Positions 26,555-39,765 are shown, numbered from the stretch's first letter. The stretch: DNA of 64,000 bases from Atherix ibis (GCA_958298945.1 OY282609.1:33887212-33951211); one strand, 5' to 3'. Notes: generated from the letters alone by a model not told the origin. Numbers and translations are program-made.

Positions 26555-29500
26555 ATGGAATATCGCAGGTGAGAAAAATGCCTGTGTTTATTTAATAATG
26601 AAAAAAAAACAATTTGAAATTTGTAACGGAATTTTCATAAAATATTGTTCTATATTACATCATTAATTTTTAAAATAATACACAAAAAAAGTAATATTTT
26701 CCAAAGTGGTTTTCTTTCAACAATATGGAAATTTATATTTAAAGTAAAATTTTATTTCGATTATAATGTGTTTTAATAAAAAAAAATTGAATTTTCTTTT
26801 ATATATGTAATAAATGAGAAAGATTGAGAATTCACATTTAAGAATGTTTAAAATGTTTAATAAATATTATTGCATTCTAATGGCGTTGTTAAAAATTTGA
26901 TTTTAAAGTGCGACAAATATTTTCTTGGCATTTTTTTAGTTTGAATAGAAACAATGTTTGTTCGGATATACAATGTAACCCGAGCACTAGTTCTGCACAA
27001 TCCTCTAAGGTATACTGCAAAGATTCGATACCCTTTCCGAACAGAAGAAAACGGCGAGCCACCTTAGATGACCAGGTAAAGTTGCGTGTGTGTTTTTTTT
27101 TTGATTTAGATTAGAGAGAGAGCGAATCTATTTTCCGTTATTATTATTTTTTTTTAAATTCATCCTCAAACATAATTTGTTCCGTTATATTCATATGATC
27201 CATGAAATCAAAATTCCGATATTGCTAAATCTGAATAAATTTACTTGTTCGTAGAGGTTTTCCAAGTCTATCAATTTTAGATATGCTATTGCAATGAAAA
27301 TTCGTTTAAAATTATTCGTTTCATTCATGCAGAGTGTAAGTTTATAGTTTTTTTTTATTCATTTTGTTCAAATTAAATCGAACCTTGATACGGAGGGTGA
27401 TCACCCTTCATTGCTATGCACATTTGTCTAAATACACTAATGTATGTGTTCATTTCGAATTACAAGGACACCATGTGAAGGAATTTTTTCTTATATCCCA
27501 TTTTTTAGCTAATGATGGAATTTTGTACGGAAATTTCTATAAACTAGCATGCGTACGAAAAATGTCACAGCAATATAAACGGACACAGATGGTATCTCTT
27601 CAACAATAAAATTGATATAGTGTCTAGAATATTTTTTGAATAATTATAAAAAAACGGACATTTACAGAACAACTATGTCCACTTTTATTGTTAGTATTTT
27701 TTTATAATTCAGATATTGAATAAAATTTTCTGACTTTCATGTCCTTAAAGAATAGTTAATTCAACTTTTGAAAATTGAAAATAAATGTCCTAACGAACTA
27801 ATTAGAATGTGTTTTTTTTGTTGCTTTTATTTGTTTTGCTTCTCTGATATAGGACTTGGAAGAGAATCCTGCCAAACGTGCACAATTGTCATGCTCAACA
27901 CATTCTCAATCACAACCTCAGCCACATTCATATTCCTACATGCAAGCACAAAACCAAAACCAAAGTCATGGGCAGACAAATCTAAGTTTGCCCGTATTAA
28001 TAACCTCTTCACCATCGTCTAGTAAGCACAATGATGCATCTAGTGAGACTCTAAGCTCATCTGGATGTCTGCCGGGCGAAATATACGAATGGAGTAGTCC
28101 AACTAATTCGGAAACGGTGTCCTCACCTTCTGAAATATATAAAACCTCATATGGAGAAATTCACTATATGAAAAACAAAAACTGTAGTGATTGGCTCGAA
28201 AGTCCTAATGTGCCCGAAGAAAGCTGTATGATGCCCGTTATGGATTTGCGACTGTGTCCTCTACCAGCGCTCTCATGGGCGAATTCTACTGAAGTATGGG
28301 AGCAAATGTGCATAAAGGACGAACGTGCAGCCAAAGAGCGCAATTCGTCCATGCTCGACAATCATCCAGAACTACAGCCCCGAATGCGTGCAATTCTTCT
28401 CGATTGGTTAATTGAGGTTTGCGAAGTGTATAAGCTCCATCGTGAAACATACTATCTCGCATTCGACTATATTGATCGTTATTTAACAGCGAAGAAAAAA
28501 GTCCAAAAAACAAATTTACAACTAATCGGAATAACATGTCTTTTTATTGCAGCAAAGGTGAGTTCTACTAACATTTAATTTATATCCATTATGTTATATT
28601 TAAAAAAAAAATTAAAAAAATTCATGAAATATTTCCCGTTTATTAACATGAACGTTTTTTTTTCTTTTCTGTTTATTTATCAATCATAACACTACAATAA
28701 TAGGTTGAGGAAATTTATCCTCCAAAAATTGGTGAATTTGCCTACGTTACTGATGGTGCATGCCAAGAGGAAGATATCCTCAAGCAAGAATTACTGGTAC
28801 TATCAACGTTAGGATGGAACATTAGTCCAGTTACCATACTTGCCTGGCTAGGGGTTTATATGCAAGTAAACGTTACAAATCGATCGGTTCCATCATTACT
28901 AGCCAAAAATCAAAATAGTGAAGTGAATGGAGAATGTCATAGTGTAAAGTTCTCAAAAGACAATAATAATAGTTGTTTAGGTAGTAATTTATTAAAAAGA
29001 AACATAAATGATAATAAAAATCATACGCTTAGTAGCAATAGTAAAAATGTTAGTTGTAGTGAAAGTAATGTTAAAAATAATAATAGGGACAATAATAGAA
29101 GTAGTAATGATGAAAAGAATTTGTGTCAAAATGATGTTCGGGTTGAAACAAATAGTAGAAAACGTCGCGCAATTTTCGATCATTATACAAAATCGAAAAG
29201 ATTATCGTTGGAAGGAAATATTAACAATGATGATAGTTGCGAGGAAAGCTGCAGTGAAAGTAGCCAAGATTCTATCAATCCTGTAGATGTAACGTTAGTA
29301 AAAGAGGAAGAAGAGATCGCTGAAGAGTTTTGTGATACATTCATTTATCCACAATTCTCTGGCATGGAATTTGCGCACACCGCTCAATTAATTGATCTAT
29401 GCTCATTAGACGAAAGCATAGCTAACTATTCATATTCGGTGATTGCAGCTGCAGCAATAAGTCATACATTTAATAGGTGAGTAAACAATCGATTAAATAG

Positions 29501-32444
29501 TTTTTTGACTAAATAAACAATATTTAAAAAAAATAACTTCTCATATACGAACTGAATTTAATAAATGCAAAAAAAATATTGCCGACAGTTTTAATTTTTT
29601 TAAGTATTAAAGATAAACTCCAAAGCTCAGTTAAGACCATACATTTAACAATTATTTTTTCAATTCTATGATTAATGTTTATTTCATTATCGAATTTCTA
29701 AAAGAATTATTCAAATATTTTTTTTGGTTGAATTGGTAATGAAGCAATAAAAAAGGAGAAAGGTGAATTCTTTTAGATTTTATTTTGTTGGAATTGATTT
29801 CTAAAAATCACAAGTTTACTGCTCCATCTATTCTAAGTAGACGAGACTACGACTTAAATTGCTGGAAAAAGATTATCTTCCATACAGTATCTTATAATTA
29901 AAATAGTTTTACAGTGTCTCTTATTTTCATAAGAGGGCGACCTATAGAATTTAGTTTCACTAGGATTGTTTAACCTGGTAAAATGATAAATACTCCATTA
30001 TCAAAAAAATAAATAAATAAGATTTTCCGTTGACGTATAAGGTATCAAGGATCAGGCGGTAATTTTAGATAAGTCGGAAACTTAATGATAAGCAAAAATA
30101 TATATTTAAAAATAAGCACAAAGAAACGGAACTAAAGATTTTAAACTTTTATCAGTAAATTTAAAAATTATGTTCATGACAACATGCTACGATAAAATAC
30201 GAGGTCTGTTTAAAAAGTATCGCGAATTTTGAATTTCCGCGGGTTACGTATATTCGATTTTCGATTTTTTTTGTGGCGTTATGTTGGTACTCATATCTCT
30301 CCCTTATGCCGACAAGTTTGGTCATTTTGAATGTTCAGTTAATTTTTGACAGCTGCTTTGCTTTCACGTGTTTTTTGGCTCGTCTTCGATTTTTGCCCAT
30401 TCCAAAAAATGGATCAAAGAATCTGTTTCTGGAACAAGAAAAAGTCGCAGGGAGCCAGATCTGGGGAATACGGTGGCTGCGGCATTATTAGTGTGTTGTT
30501 TTTCGCCAAAAATTCACGCACAAGCAACGATGCGTGAGCAGGGGCGTTATTATGGTGCAAAAGGCAATTTTTGTTCTTCCACAAATCCGGGCGTTTCTGG
30601 CGGATTGCTTTGCGCAACTTGCGCATAACTTGCAGGTAATATTCCTTATTGACCGTTCTACCCTGTGGCAAAAACTCATGATGCACCACGCCTTTGCAAT
30701 CGAAGAAAACTGTAAGCAAAACCTTCACATTCGACCGAACTTGCGCGCTTTTTTGGTCTTGGCTCGTGCGGCAGCTTCCATTGGGATGATTGAGCTTTGG
30801 TTTCCACGTCATAACCAGAAACCCATGATTCGTCACCAGTTATGACTCTGGAGCAAATTTGGGTCGTGGCGGACAGAGTCCAACAGCTCCTTAGCAATGT
30901 TAATGTGATGCTGTTTTTGGTCAAAAATGCGCAAAAATCGAAGACGAGCCAAAAAACGTGCAAGCAAAGCAGCTGTCAAAAATTAACTGAACATTCAAAA
31001 TGGCCAACTTGTCGGCATAAGTGAGAGACATGAGTACCAACATAACGCCACAAAAAATCGAAAATCGAATACGTAACACGCGGAAATTCAAAATTCGCGA
31101 TACTTTTTTAACAGACCTCGTACAATAAAAACTTTGATATTTTTTTTTTTCTAAGTCGATTTACAGTACCCCATTCTTTCTATTAAATATTTTCCATTCG
31201 TTAATAATAAAAAAACTGTATTCAGTTTTATAGAGAAGAATTTCAACTGGTTAACAATATTTTTATAAGATTTTCATTAATAGTTATTAGTGATATTAGA
31301 AATTTCTTCAAGTTAAGTAGATTTTTGTAATTTTGGTAATTTTTTTCTATTTTTATCTTTAGAGAAATAGCGGTTCGTGTATCTGGATTTGATTGGGACG
31401 TTATTGAGCCCTGTGCAAAATGGATGGAGCCATTTTTTCAAGTGATATGCGACGAAGCGCCACATTTAGTTTTATTGGAACAAAATGAGACCGTCCAGTC
31501 TAAATATGGTCTTGGACATATATGCCCGAACATTGTCGTTGATGATTCTCACATTATTCAAACACATTCAACATCAATGGATATGTTCGTAAGTCAAATA
31601 TAACTTTTTATTTGAATTTCTTATTTTTAATTTGATGATAAAATATTAGTAGTACTAAGATTCAATATGTATTCTTACACATAAATACCATTGCTGACAA
31701 TCTTTCTTATTCCGAATAGTTTGAAAAACTATTTTCTATATAATCCAATGAAATTTGCAATTATTTTTTAGTCTTAATTTAGAGATTTTTTTTACTTAAC
31801 TTTAAATCCCGCCAAACGTCTTTTCTTTAAATATATTTGTTTAAATAATTTCATTAAGGTAAATTGTTTTTTTTGTTTGTCTTTTTTGAACTTTCTTCTT
31901 AGGATAAAGTCACGCTTAAACGGATACAAATAAAATCAAAAATTTCTCTTATTCAACAAGAAGCTTCACCGGCTGTCACAGTTGCGTGTCCTGACGGTTT
32001 ATTAACACCTCCGGCATCAAATCGAAAACCGTTTGATTCAGCTGATGTGGCAAATCACCATCAAATTATTCACGATAACCGTGAGGTTACAACAACAGCA
32101 ACAACAACAACATTATTAACACAAAGTAAGAGAAAACCGTAGTATTTAAAATTTAGAAAAAATGCGACTTTATTAATAAAAAAAAATATAATAATTACTA
32201 TTATTAATTATATTTATGTGTAGTTACAACATAGATGGATAAAATAAATTTTATAATTAAATTAATAAATAATTAATATAGACAATAAAAGAAGAAGTAG
32301 AAAAGGTAGCAGCAGAACATTAAAAAAGAAAAATGCAACCAATAAAAAAAAAAAATAAATTAGTACAAATTTTTAATGGTTAATGTTTTTAATAATTTTT
32401 TTTTTAATAAATAGAAATATGAGTGCTAATTTAATGTTAAATAA

Positions 32445-32481
<37 letters not shown>

Positions 32482-35400
32482 TAATAACAATAAGTTTTAC
32501 TAAAAAACTGCTTATACGTATATATATCTACAATAATATTTTATAAATAAATACTATTAATATTATTATATTAATAATATTGCTGAAAATTACAAAACCA
32601 CTAAGAAATCAATTTATTATTGGGAATAACAGATGAAAAAAAAACTATCTATAATACGACGGAACGCATTCAATATCACAAATAAGTAAATTTCATATAT
32701 TTTTCCTCTTTCGTGAGTTTTGTTTTTAAATGAGAAAAAAATATATATAAATAATATTGTATTTTATAAATTATGTTTATTATTTTTTACTAATTAAATT
32801 TTTATTAGAATATACTAAAAAATATATTCTTTTCTAATGGTGACGATGGCGCAAAATTTTATATATTTTTAAGTAAACTTATAGAAAAAAAAATACAAAT
32901 AGTTAAACTGATAAAATAAGGTACAATTTGAAATGGTTTATTATCAATAATAATAAACAGTTTCAAATTGTAATTTATTGACCAAATATTTTTCAATATA
33001 TATGTTTCTTAAAAACACACCTTATTTGAAGACTTGAAGACAACAAAAAAGAGTCCACTTTTTTTCATTTTATTTGTCGCATGCAAATCTTAAAAAAATG
33101 TCTATTGATGTCTTATTGCAAAACCTCTCAATGTCTCTGATCTTAGACATCTTATAATAGAGGCCACCATTTTTTTAGAGTCCACTATTTGTTTTGCATT
33201 ATAGTACAGATTTTTCTTTGTTCATATTATCAGAACATATTCTTTTATTTAATATTCTCAAGGCCATTTCTGTAAAAATTGTAAATGACAATAGCAAATA
33301 TTGTCAAAATGGCAACCGAAATTTATTCCAAAAAACTCACATAAAAGCTCAAATTTATGGCATGTGCTCATCTACTTTTAAAAAATTCTATCAATGAACG
33401 GGTCAGAACAAACCAAAATTGATAAAAAGTAATGAAAGAAAAGTGAAAAATTTATTTAAAAATAAAATACAAAATATTCATATGAAATGTGTTGTTTGCG
33501 CTTTTAGTAATGTTTAGATATGGCAACTGGCATGCGCCTTTAGGACCTTCTAATATAAACCAAAAAAAACACAATTAAAAAAAAATCAACATTTTTATCG
33601 TTGGTGAAAAAACATTTCTTAAAAATATATTCTGCTAATAATACAAAAACATTGTCTCAGACTTTATTTCCTTTGAAAAAAAAACCAAATTAATAAATAA
33701 TGTTCTGTCGGAACTAGTTTTTTCATGCTAAAAATACGCATTAAAATTTTCCATTCGGACAATATAAAATGTGGAAAATTTTTATACCTTAAACGGCCAA
33801 TTCGAAAAAGACGTTTTCACTAACATTTGTATGGACAGAAAAGCCAGTATGTGCACTCTTTATGGTTTCCTTCAATAACTGAATTGCTAGATTCAGTTCC
33901 CTAGTCTCCTCCTTTGAACTACAACATTCCCTACTCTCCGCCTTTGAACCTACTTACACATACTAATCTAGTCCATAAAATATAGTTATTATTTTTCCTC
34001 TATCCAAATTAATAAACTAACATTTCCAAACTTCGTCTATTTAACCTCCAATAACTGAATTGCTAGATCCAACTACACCGTTCCCTAGTCTCCTCCTTTG
34101 AACCTACTTACACATACTAATCTAGTCCATAAAATATAGTTATTATTTTTCCTCTATCCAAATTAATAAACTAACATTTCCAAACTTTATCTATTTAACC
34201 TCCAATAACTGAATTGCTAGATTCAACTACACCGTTCCCAAGTCTCCTCCCTTGAACCTACTCACATATACTAATCTAGTCCATAAAATATAGTTATTAT
34301 TTTTTCTCTATCCAAATTAATAAACTAACATTTCCAAACTTCATCTATTTAACCTCCAATAACTGAATTGCTAGATTCAACTACACCGTTCCCTAGTCTC
34401 CTCCTTTGAACCTACTTACACATACTAATCTAGTCCATAAAATATAGTTATTATTTTTCCTCTATCCAAATTAATAAACTAACATTTCCAAACTTTATCT
34501 ATTTAACCTCCAATAACTGAATTGCTAGATTCAACTACACCGTTCCCAAGTCTCCTCCCTTGAACCTACTCACATATACTAATCTAGTCCATAAAATATA
34601 GTTATTATTTTTTCTCTATCCAAATTAATAAACTAACATTTCCAAACTTCATCTATTTAACCTCCAATAACTGAATTGCTAGATTCAACTACACCGTTCC
34701 CTAGTCTCCTCCTTTGAACCTACTCACATATATTAATCTAGTCCATAAAATATAGTTATTATTTTTCCTCTATCCAAATTAATGAACTAACATTTCCAAA
34801 CTTCATCTATTTAACCTCCAATAACTGAATTGCTAGATCCAACTACACCATTCCCTAGTCTCCTCCCTTGAACCTACTTACACATACTTATCTAGTCCAT
34901 AAAATATAGTTATTATTTTTTCTCTATCCAAATTAATAAACTAACATTTCCAAACTTCATCTATTTAACCTCCAATAACTGAATTGCTAGATCCAACTAC
35001 ACCGTTCCCTAGTCTCCTCCCTTGAACCTACTTACATATACTAATCTAGTCCATAAAATATAGTTATTATTTTTCCTCTATCCAAATTAATAAACTAACA
35101 TTTCCAAACTTCATCTATTTAACCTCCAATAACTGAATTGCTAGATTCAACTACACCGTTCCCAAGTCTCCTCCCTTGAACCTACTCACATATACTAATC
35201 TAGTCCATAAAATATAGTTATTATTTTTCCTCTATCCAAATTAATAAACTAACATTTCCAAACTTCGTCTATTTAACCTCCAATAACTGAATTGCTAGAT
35301 CCAACTACACCGTTCCCTAGTCTCCTCCTTGGAACCTACTTACACATACTAATCTAGTCCATAAAATATAGTTATTAATTTTCCTCTATCCAAATTAATA

Positions 35401-38400
35401 AACTAACATTTCCAAACTTCATCTATTTAACCTCCAATAACTGAATTGCTAGATCCAACTACACCGTTCCCTAGTCTGCTCCCTTGAACCTACTTACACA
35501 TACTTATCTAGTCCATAAAATATAGTTATTATTTTTCCTCTATCCAAATTAATAAACTAACATTTCCAAACTTCATCATCTATTTAACCATTTAAATCGT
35601 CATACGTGGCAGTTGTCTTTGCGACCTTTCTCACAAACAAATAAACATCATGTCTGTTAACTACTAAAACCTTACAAATGTTATAAATTTAAATAATTTC
35701 GAATCAATGATTTCGGGTGGAATAAATCGTTTCATATTACAATAATTAATCTTATTTTGGCTATGAAAAATTAAAAATTATGTATATAAGTATATTTAAA
35801 TATAAAAATATCATATAAACCAAGAAAATATTCATAAATAATTATTTCGAGCAAATGCCTTTTCTAAACTGTTGCAGTACAGGTGCAATTGTTGATTAAA
35901 TGAATAAAAGTTAAAAAGTTAAATAAAAATTCTGTTCAAATGAATTAAAATTTTTTATATATTTTTATTTTTTTTTACATTGTTTTCGTTATGATTGATT
36001 GATTGGTCATTAAATATCTGTTTAATTAAAATTTTCTTTGTTTTTCTTTTTTTTAAAAAAAAATATATTATATTAGTTAAATTTATCGTTTTAATTTTTG
36101 AAATGAAAAAAAAAATTATTAATAATCTTATATATAATTAAATTATTTAAAAATTAAGTGCTTTTTTTTTAATTAACTGTTTCATTTTTTTTAATAGACT
36201 GAAATTTTATATTTAATTATGATATTTTTAAAAGTTTTATAATTTGTGTTAGAAAAAATTTTGAGTTTTTTTTCTCCTTAAAAATAGGTTTCATATAAAA
36301 TATTAGTTAAACATTTTTTTTTTGGTTAAGTAAAAAAAATTCCCTAATGAAATTGGAAAAAAAAAATTAACTTTCGAAAATAAGCATTAAGAAGAATAAG
36401 CAGAAAAGCGCCAGTGCATTAGAATACATCGAAGAAAATATTTTTATATTTTAAAGAGAAATCATTTTTCTTTGGAATCTAAGTTTTTGTAGTATACGTA
36501 GCTAGTAAAAAAAAAATTTTTTGGGTATTACTGGGAGACTATTTTATTATTTTTCAATAATTACTTTATGCAAAGTTTTCCATATATTTTTTACCCAATA
36601 TTGGATATGATAGAAAAACCCTTAAAAATCATCTCTGTTTAATACGTTTGACGAAAAAACATGGACAATTTCGATATATAATACAATAAACAAGATTAAT
36701 TATTGCCTTTCATATACAATATGAGCTTTTGGTTTTTGAAAGTGGTACAAGTTCACTTTTTCATATACGAGTATATTGAGATATTTAAGGGTTACGTTTC
36801 ATTATATTTTAAAAATATTGCCAAACGTTAATCGAATCGGGTGATGTTTTTAACACTTACAAACTTGTTACATTTTATTATACAATAATAGTTAATAAAA
36901 TTTGTTAAAGAAAATAAACGGTCTTCTTCAGTACAAATGGATTTATACCATTTTCAAATATAGAAAATTTAAATCTATATATTTATAGAAATTAGCTACT
37001 TTGAAATGGATATTTTTAATAAAAAAAATATTTAAAATTAATATAATTTATTAAGAGTTAATTTCAGTTATATTGGCGTTTTTTTTTGTTGAGTAAAATA
37101 GAAACGTTTGCGTTAAAATCAATTTATTCAAACCAAATATTCTCTATTATTATCGATAATGTTTCGCCGTTTTTCAGGCATAGCCACGATTCCATGAGTA
37201 TCGGACTTTTGTGGTTTCTAGTTAAAAACTAAATCAAGTTTAGACTTGTTTAATCAATATTATAAAAAAAAATATAAATTAACAAGTGTTAAAAGTAAAT
37301 TAATACGTTAATATAACAAAAAATAATAAAATTATTTATATTTTAAATTTATTTCTCCTTTACACGTAGCATGGCAGTAAACTCATCATATCACACTATA
37401 ATTTCTCTCTTGTTATACTTTTTTTTTTATATTTTTATACAGTGGCAACATAATAAATTATGTACTAAAATGTTTTGTTCGGTTCATCCCCTTTATATCT
37501 CATCCAGCATATTTTCAGCAAACGTACAATATAATTTCTCCGTCCGTATTTTTGCTGCCCCTGTTTGATATCTCTCTTTAAAAGAGATGGTTGAGATAAA
37601 ATCTCTTGAACAGTATATAAATTATCCTTTTTCCTTAATGAAGTCTAAATTCGGAAAAAATGAAACACCCGATAACATAAATTTGTGATGAATAACATTT
37701 ATATTATTGTCAACGGATTGAACAATCCTCTAACCATATCAATGAGAGCTTTATATTTCAGTTTTGTCCGGTACACATGTCACTGTATGCAATAATATGG
37801 TTTTGAGTTGTAATATTTTGAATTTATTCTTCCGAACCTCTAGATGCTACTGATGAAAATTATAAAAAAACCTTCGTTAAGAAAATACATACGACTTCAT
37901 GTCTCTCATTTATACCGACAAGTTCGGCCATTTTGAATGTGCAGTTAATTTTTGACAGCTGCTTTGCTTGCACGTGTTTTTGCCCGTCTTTGATTTTTGC
38001 CCATTCCAAAAAATGGATCAAAGAGTCTGTTTCGGAACAAAAAAAGTCACAGGGGGCCAGATCTGGGGAATGCGGTGGCTACGGCATTATTAGTGTGTTG
38101 TTTTTGGCCAAATATTCGCGCACAAGCAATGATGCGTGAGCAGAGGCGTTATCATGGTGCAAAATCCAATTTTTGTTCTTCCACAAATCCGGGCGTTTCT
38201 GGCGGATTACTTCGCGTAACTTGCGCATAACTTGCAGGTAATATTCCTTATTGACCGTTCTATCCTGTGGCAAGAACTCATGATGCACCACGACCCTGCA
38301 ATCGAAGAAAACTGTAAGCAAAATCTTCACATTCGACCGTACTTGGCGCGTTTTTTCGGTCTTGGCTCGTGCGGCACCTTCCATTGGGATGATTGAGCTT

Positions 38401-39765
38401 TGGTTTCCACGTCATAACCATATACCCATGATTCGTCACCAGTTATGACCTTCTGGAGCAAGGTTTGGGTCGTCGCAGACAGAGTCCAACAGCTCGTTAG
38501 GAATGTTAATGTGATGCTGTTTTTGGTCAAAAATGGGCAAAAATCGAAGACGAGCCAAAACACGTGCAAGCAAAGCAGCTGTCAAAAATTAACTGAACAT
38601 TCAAAATGGCCGAACTTGTCGGCATAAGTGAGAGACATGGGCGCCAACATAACGCCATAAAAAATTGAAAATCGAATATACGTAACACGCGGAAATTCAA
38701 AATTCGCGATACTTTTTAAACAGACCTCGTATTTTGCTTATATTTATTATGAAACAAAAACTGATAATCAAACGAGAATGCGAAATATTTATCTGGGTTC
38801 TTTGATGCTAAGTTTTGATCTTCTTTTAAAGATTTTCAAGCTAGTTCCCCATCCCTCTTTCATATTTAGCCATTTACATTTTCGACCGGTAATCTTCATG
38901 TGGGTGATGAAAGTTTAAATTTTTTGTTTCTCTCTGAGAAATGTTGTATTGTTTTCCTCACATTTTGGCATATAAAAATTATAAATTTTTCTTAAAGTCA
39001 ATTCAGAACTCAATTATGAAAACGCGCATAATGGCTTTCATATCGTGGCAAAATTTGAATATGATCTTTAAGCAGTCAACTAATTATTATTTCTAATGGG
39101 CCTATTTTCCTTATATCATTTTACACCGAAGATTCTTTTAATTAATTTACAATGAAATCGTGCATGATTCGAAGAGATTATAAATATAAAACAAGGATAT
39201 CTCACTAAAACTATCATTTGTTCTTTTTTCAAAAGTTAACTTGTACCACTTTTAAAAATAACTGCTCATAACATATATGTATGTATAATATACGTTCTTG
39301 CTTTATAATTAATTAATTTTTGATATTCTATAAATCATTTATTGTAATTTTCTTTTTTCTTAATTTATGGAATAATTTGTTGAGATCGAAATTTGATTAG
39401 AACTATTCCTTTTTGATGAGTATTTGGTTTTTAAAAAAAAAATATCTTTTAAAATAACTTCACTTTGTCATATATGAATTTATGTATAAGAATAAAGGAT
39501 AGATAAAATATCATAATTCGGATAGTTAATTAGAAAGGTTTTTTTTTAAAAATATTTTCTAATGAAATAATGTCAAATGCACAGAACCGAACCTGTCAAT
39601 TTGTTTATTATTTTATTCAAAATTTATGAAATTTTTTTTTGATGGTAAATATTAATTTTACTTTTAACAGGACAATATGATGGATCCATGCGTTCACATT
39701 CAGATTATGGCTCTTTGACAAGTTCACTAACTATTCCTTTGAGTGTCCTATTCCTATCGGATTGA
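26555..39765 (+). CDS. CycE: Cyclin E, G1/S cyclin
   Basis: Seven coding exons join without a stop: 26555-26568, 26940-27075, 27853-28557, 28704-29476, 31363-31588, 31903-32125, 39671-39765 (723 codons). Cyclin E activates Cdk2 to start S phase. Exons 1-2 encode MEYRSLNRNN and a basic [11 protein letters not shown] segment, likely nuclear targeting. The first cyclin fold begins near residue 195, with [12 protein letters not shown] at 228-239 and [13 protein letters not shown] across the exon 3/4 junction. A low-complexity N/S-rich insertion of roughly 125-150 residues (about 347-496) separates it from the second fold, which resumes at [11 protein letters not shown] and [14 protein letters not shown]. 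Exon 6 carries LLTPPAS near 651, the phosphodegron read by Archipelago/Fbw7. The last intron (7.5 kb) is unusually long. Without that splice, exon 6 reads on to SKRKP and a stop at 32140, an alternative end. Confidence 0.93.
30200..31120 (-). mobile_element. mariner deletion derivative with ~200-bp inverted ends, in CycE intron
   Basis: The ends cgaggtctgtttaaaaagta and its near-complement are flanked by TA (30198-30199 and 31121-31122). The inverted arms extend for about 200 bp each (30200-30400 and 30930-31120), far longer than a usual mariner repeat. The minus strand between them encodes the catalytic core only: [20 protein letters not shown], then in another frame [28 protein letters not shown] (Asn for the catalytic Asp) and [15 protein letters not shown]. 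The helix-turn-helix N-terminus is absent, so it cannot encode a working transposase. It lies in the intron between Cyclin E exons 4 and 5, antisense to the gene. Confidence 0.85.
32447..32482. repeat. (AAT)n microsatellite
   Basis: A run of about eleven or twelve AAT triplets in the last Cyclin E intron. Length variation between individuals would be expected. Confidence 0.85.
33874..35589. repeat. 154-bp satellite array, eleven units, in CycE last intron
   Basis: The word aataactgaattgctagat starts at 33874, 34050, 34204, 34358, 34512, 34666, 34820, 34974, 35128, 35282 and 35436. Spacing is exactly 154 bases throughout except 176 for the first interval, where a ctcctttgaac-type segment is duplicated. 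Units differ at few positions. Units at 34050 and 34358 share one set of variants (ccctag, cctttg, cacatac), while 34204 and 34512 share another (cccaag, cccttg, catatac). This gives a 308-bp dimer repeated twice. The last unit ends at tatttaacc near 35589. The flanks are single-copy AT-rich DNA. There is no coding potential and no CRISPR-like architecture. Confidence 0.95.
36725..36970 (-). repeat. Dispersed non-coding repeat, copy B
   Basis: Reverse-complement copy of the 16740-17000 repeat, in the last Cyclin E intron. Shared words include gtacaaatggatttatacca, caaacgttaatcgaatcg and tatattgagatatttaagg. This copy keeps cgggtgatgtttttaacac but lacks the second inverted arm found in copy A, so the hairpin there is a copy-specific change. 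A weaker partial match (ttgtaccacttttaaaaataactgctcata) lies near 39240. Confidence 0.6.
37896..38729 (-). mobile_element. Second copy of the long-arm mariner derivative, left end lost
   Basis: Closely related to the element at 30200-31120, with the same internal structure: [48 protein letters not shown], then a truncated C-terminus. The right end (…acagacctcg, then TA at 38730-38731) is intact. On the left, similarity starts at about 37896, so roughly the outer 100 bp of the left arm is missing. It lies in the last Cyclin E intron. Because both copies lack the same N-terminal region, the deleted form probably transposed as such. Confidence 0.8.

Noticed and set aside
28992..29286. Overlapping open frames on both strands within Cyclin E exon 4
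   Set aside because: They are shadows of the low-complexity coding insert; only the sense frame continues across the splice sites.
30273..30845. Several plus-strand open frames in the Cyclin E intron
   Set aside because: They are antisense to the mariner transposase core and overlap its inverted arms.
33874..35589. Regular repeats resembling a CRISPR array
   Set aside because: The repeats are contiguous 154-bp units with no unique spacers, inside an intron of an animal gene.
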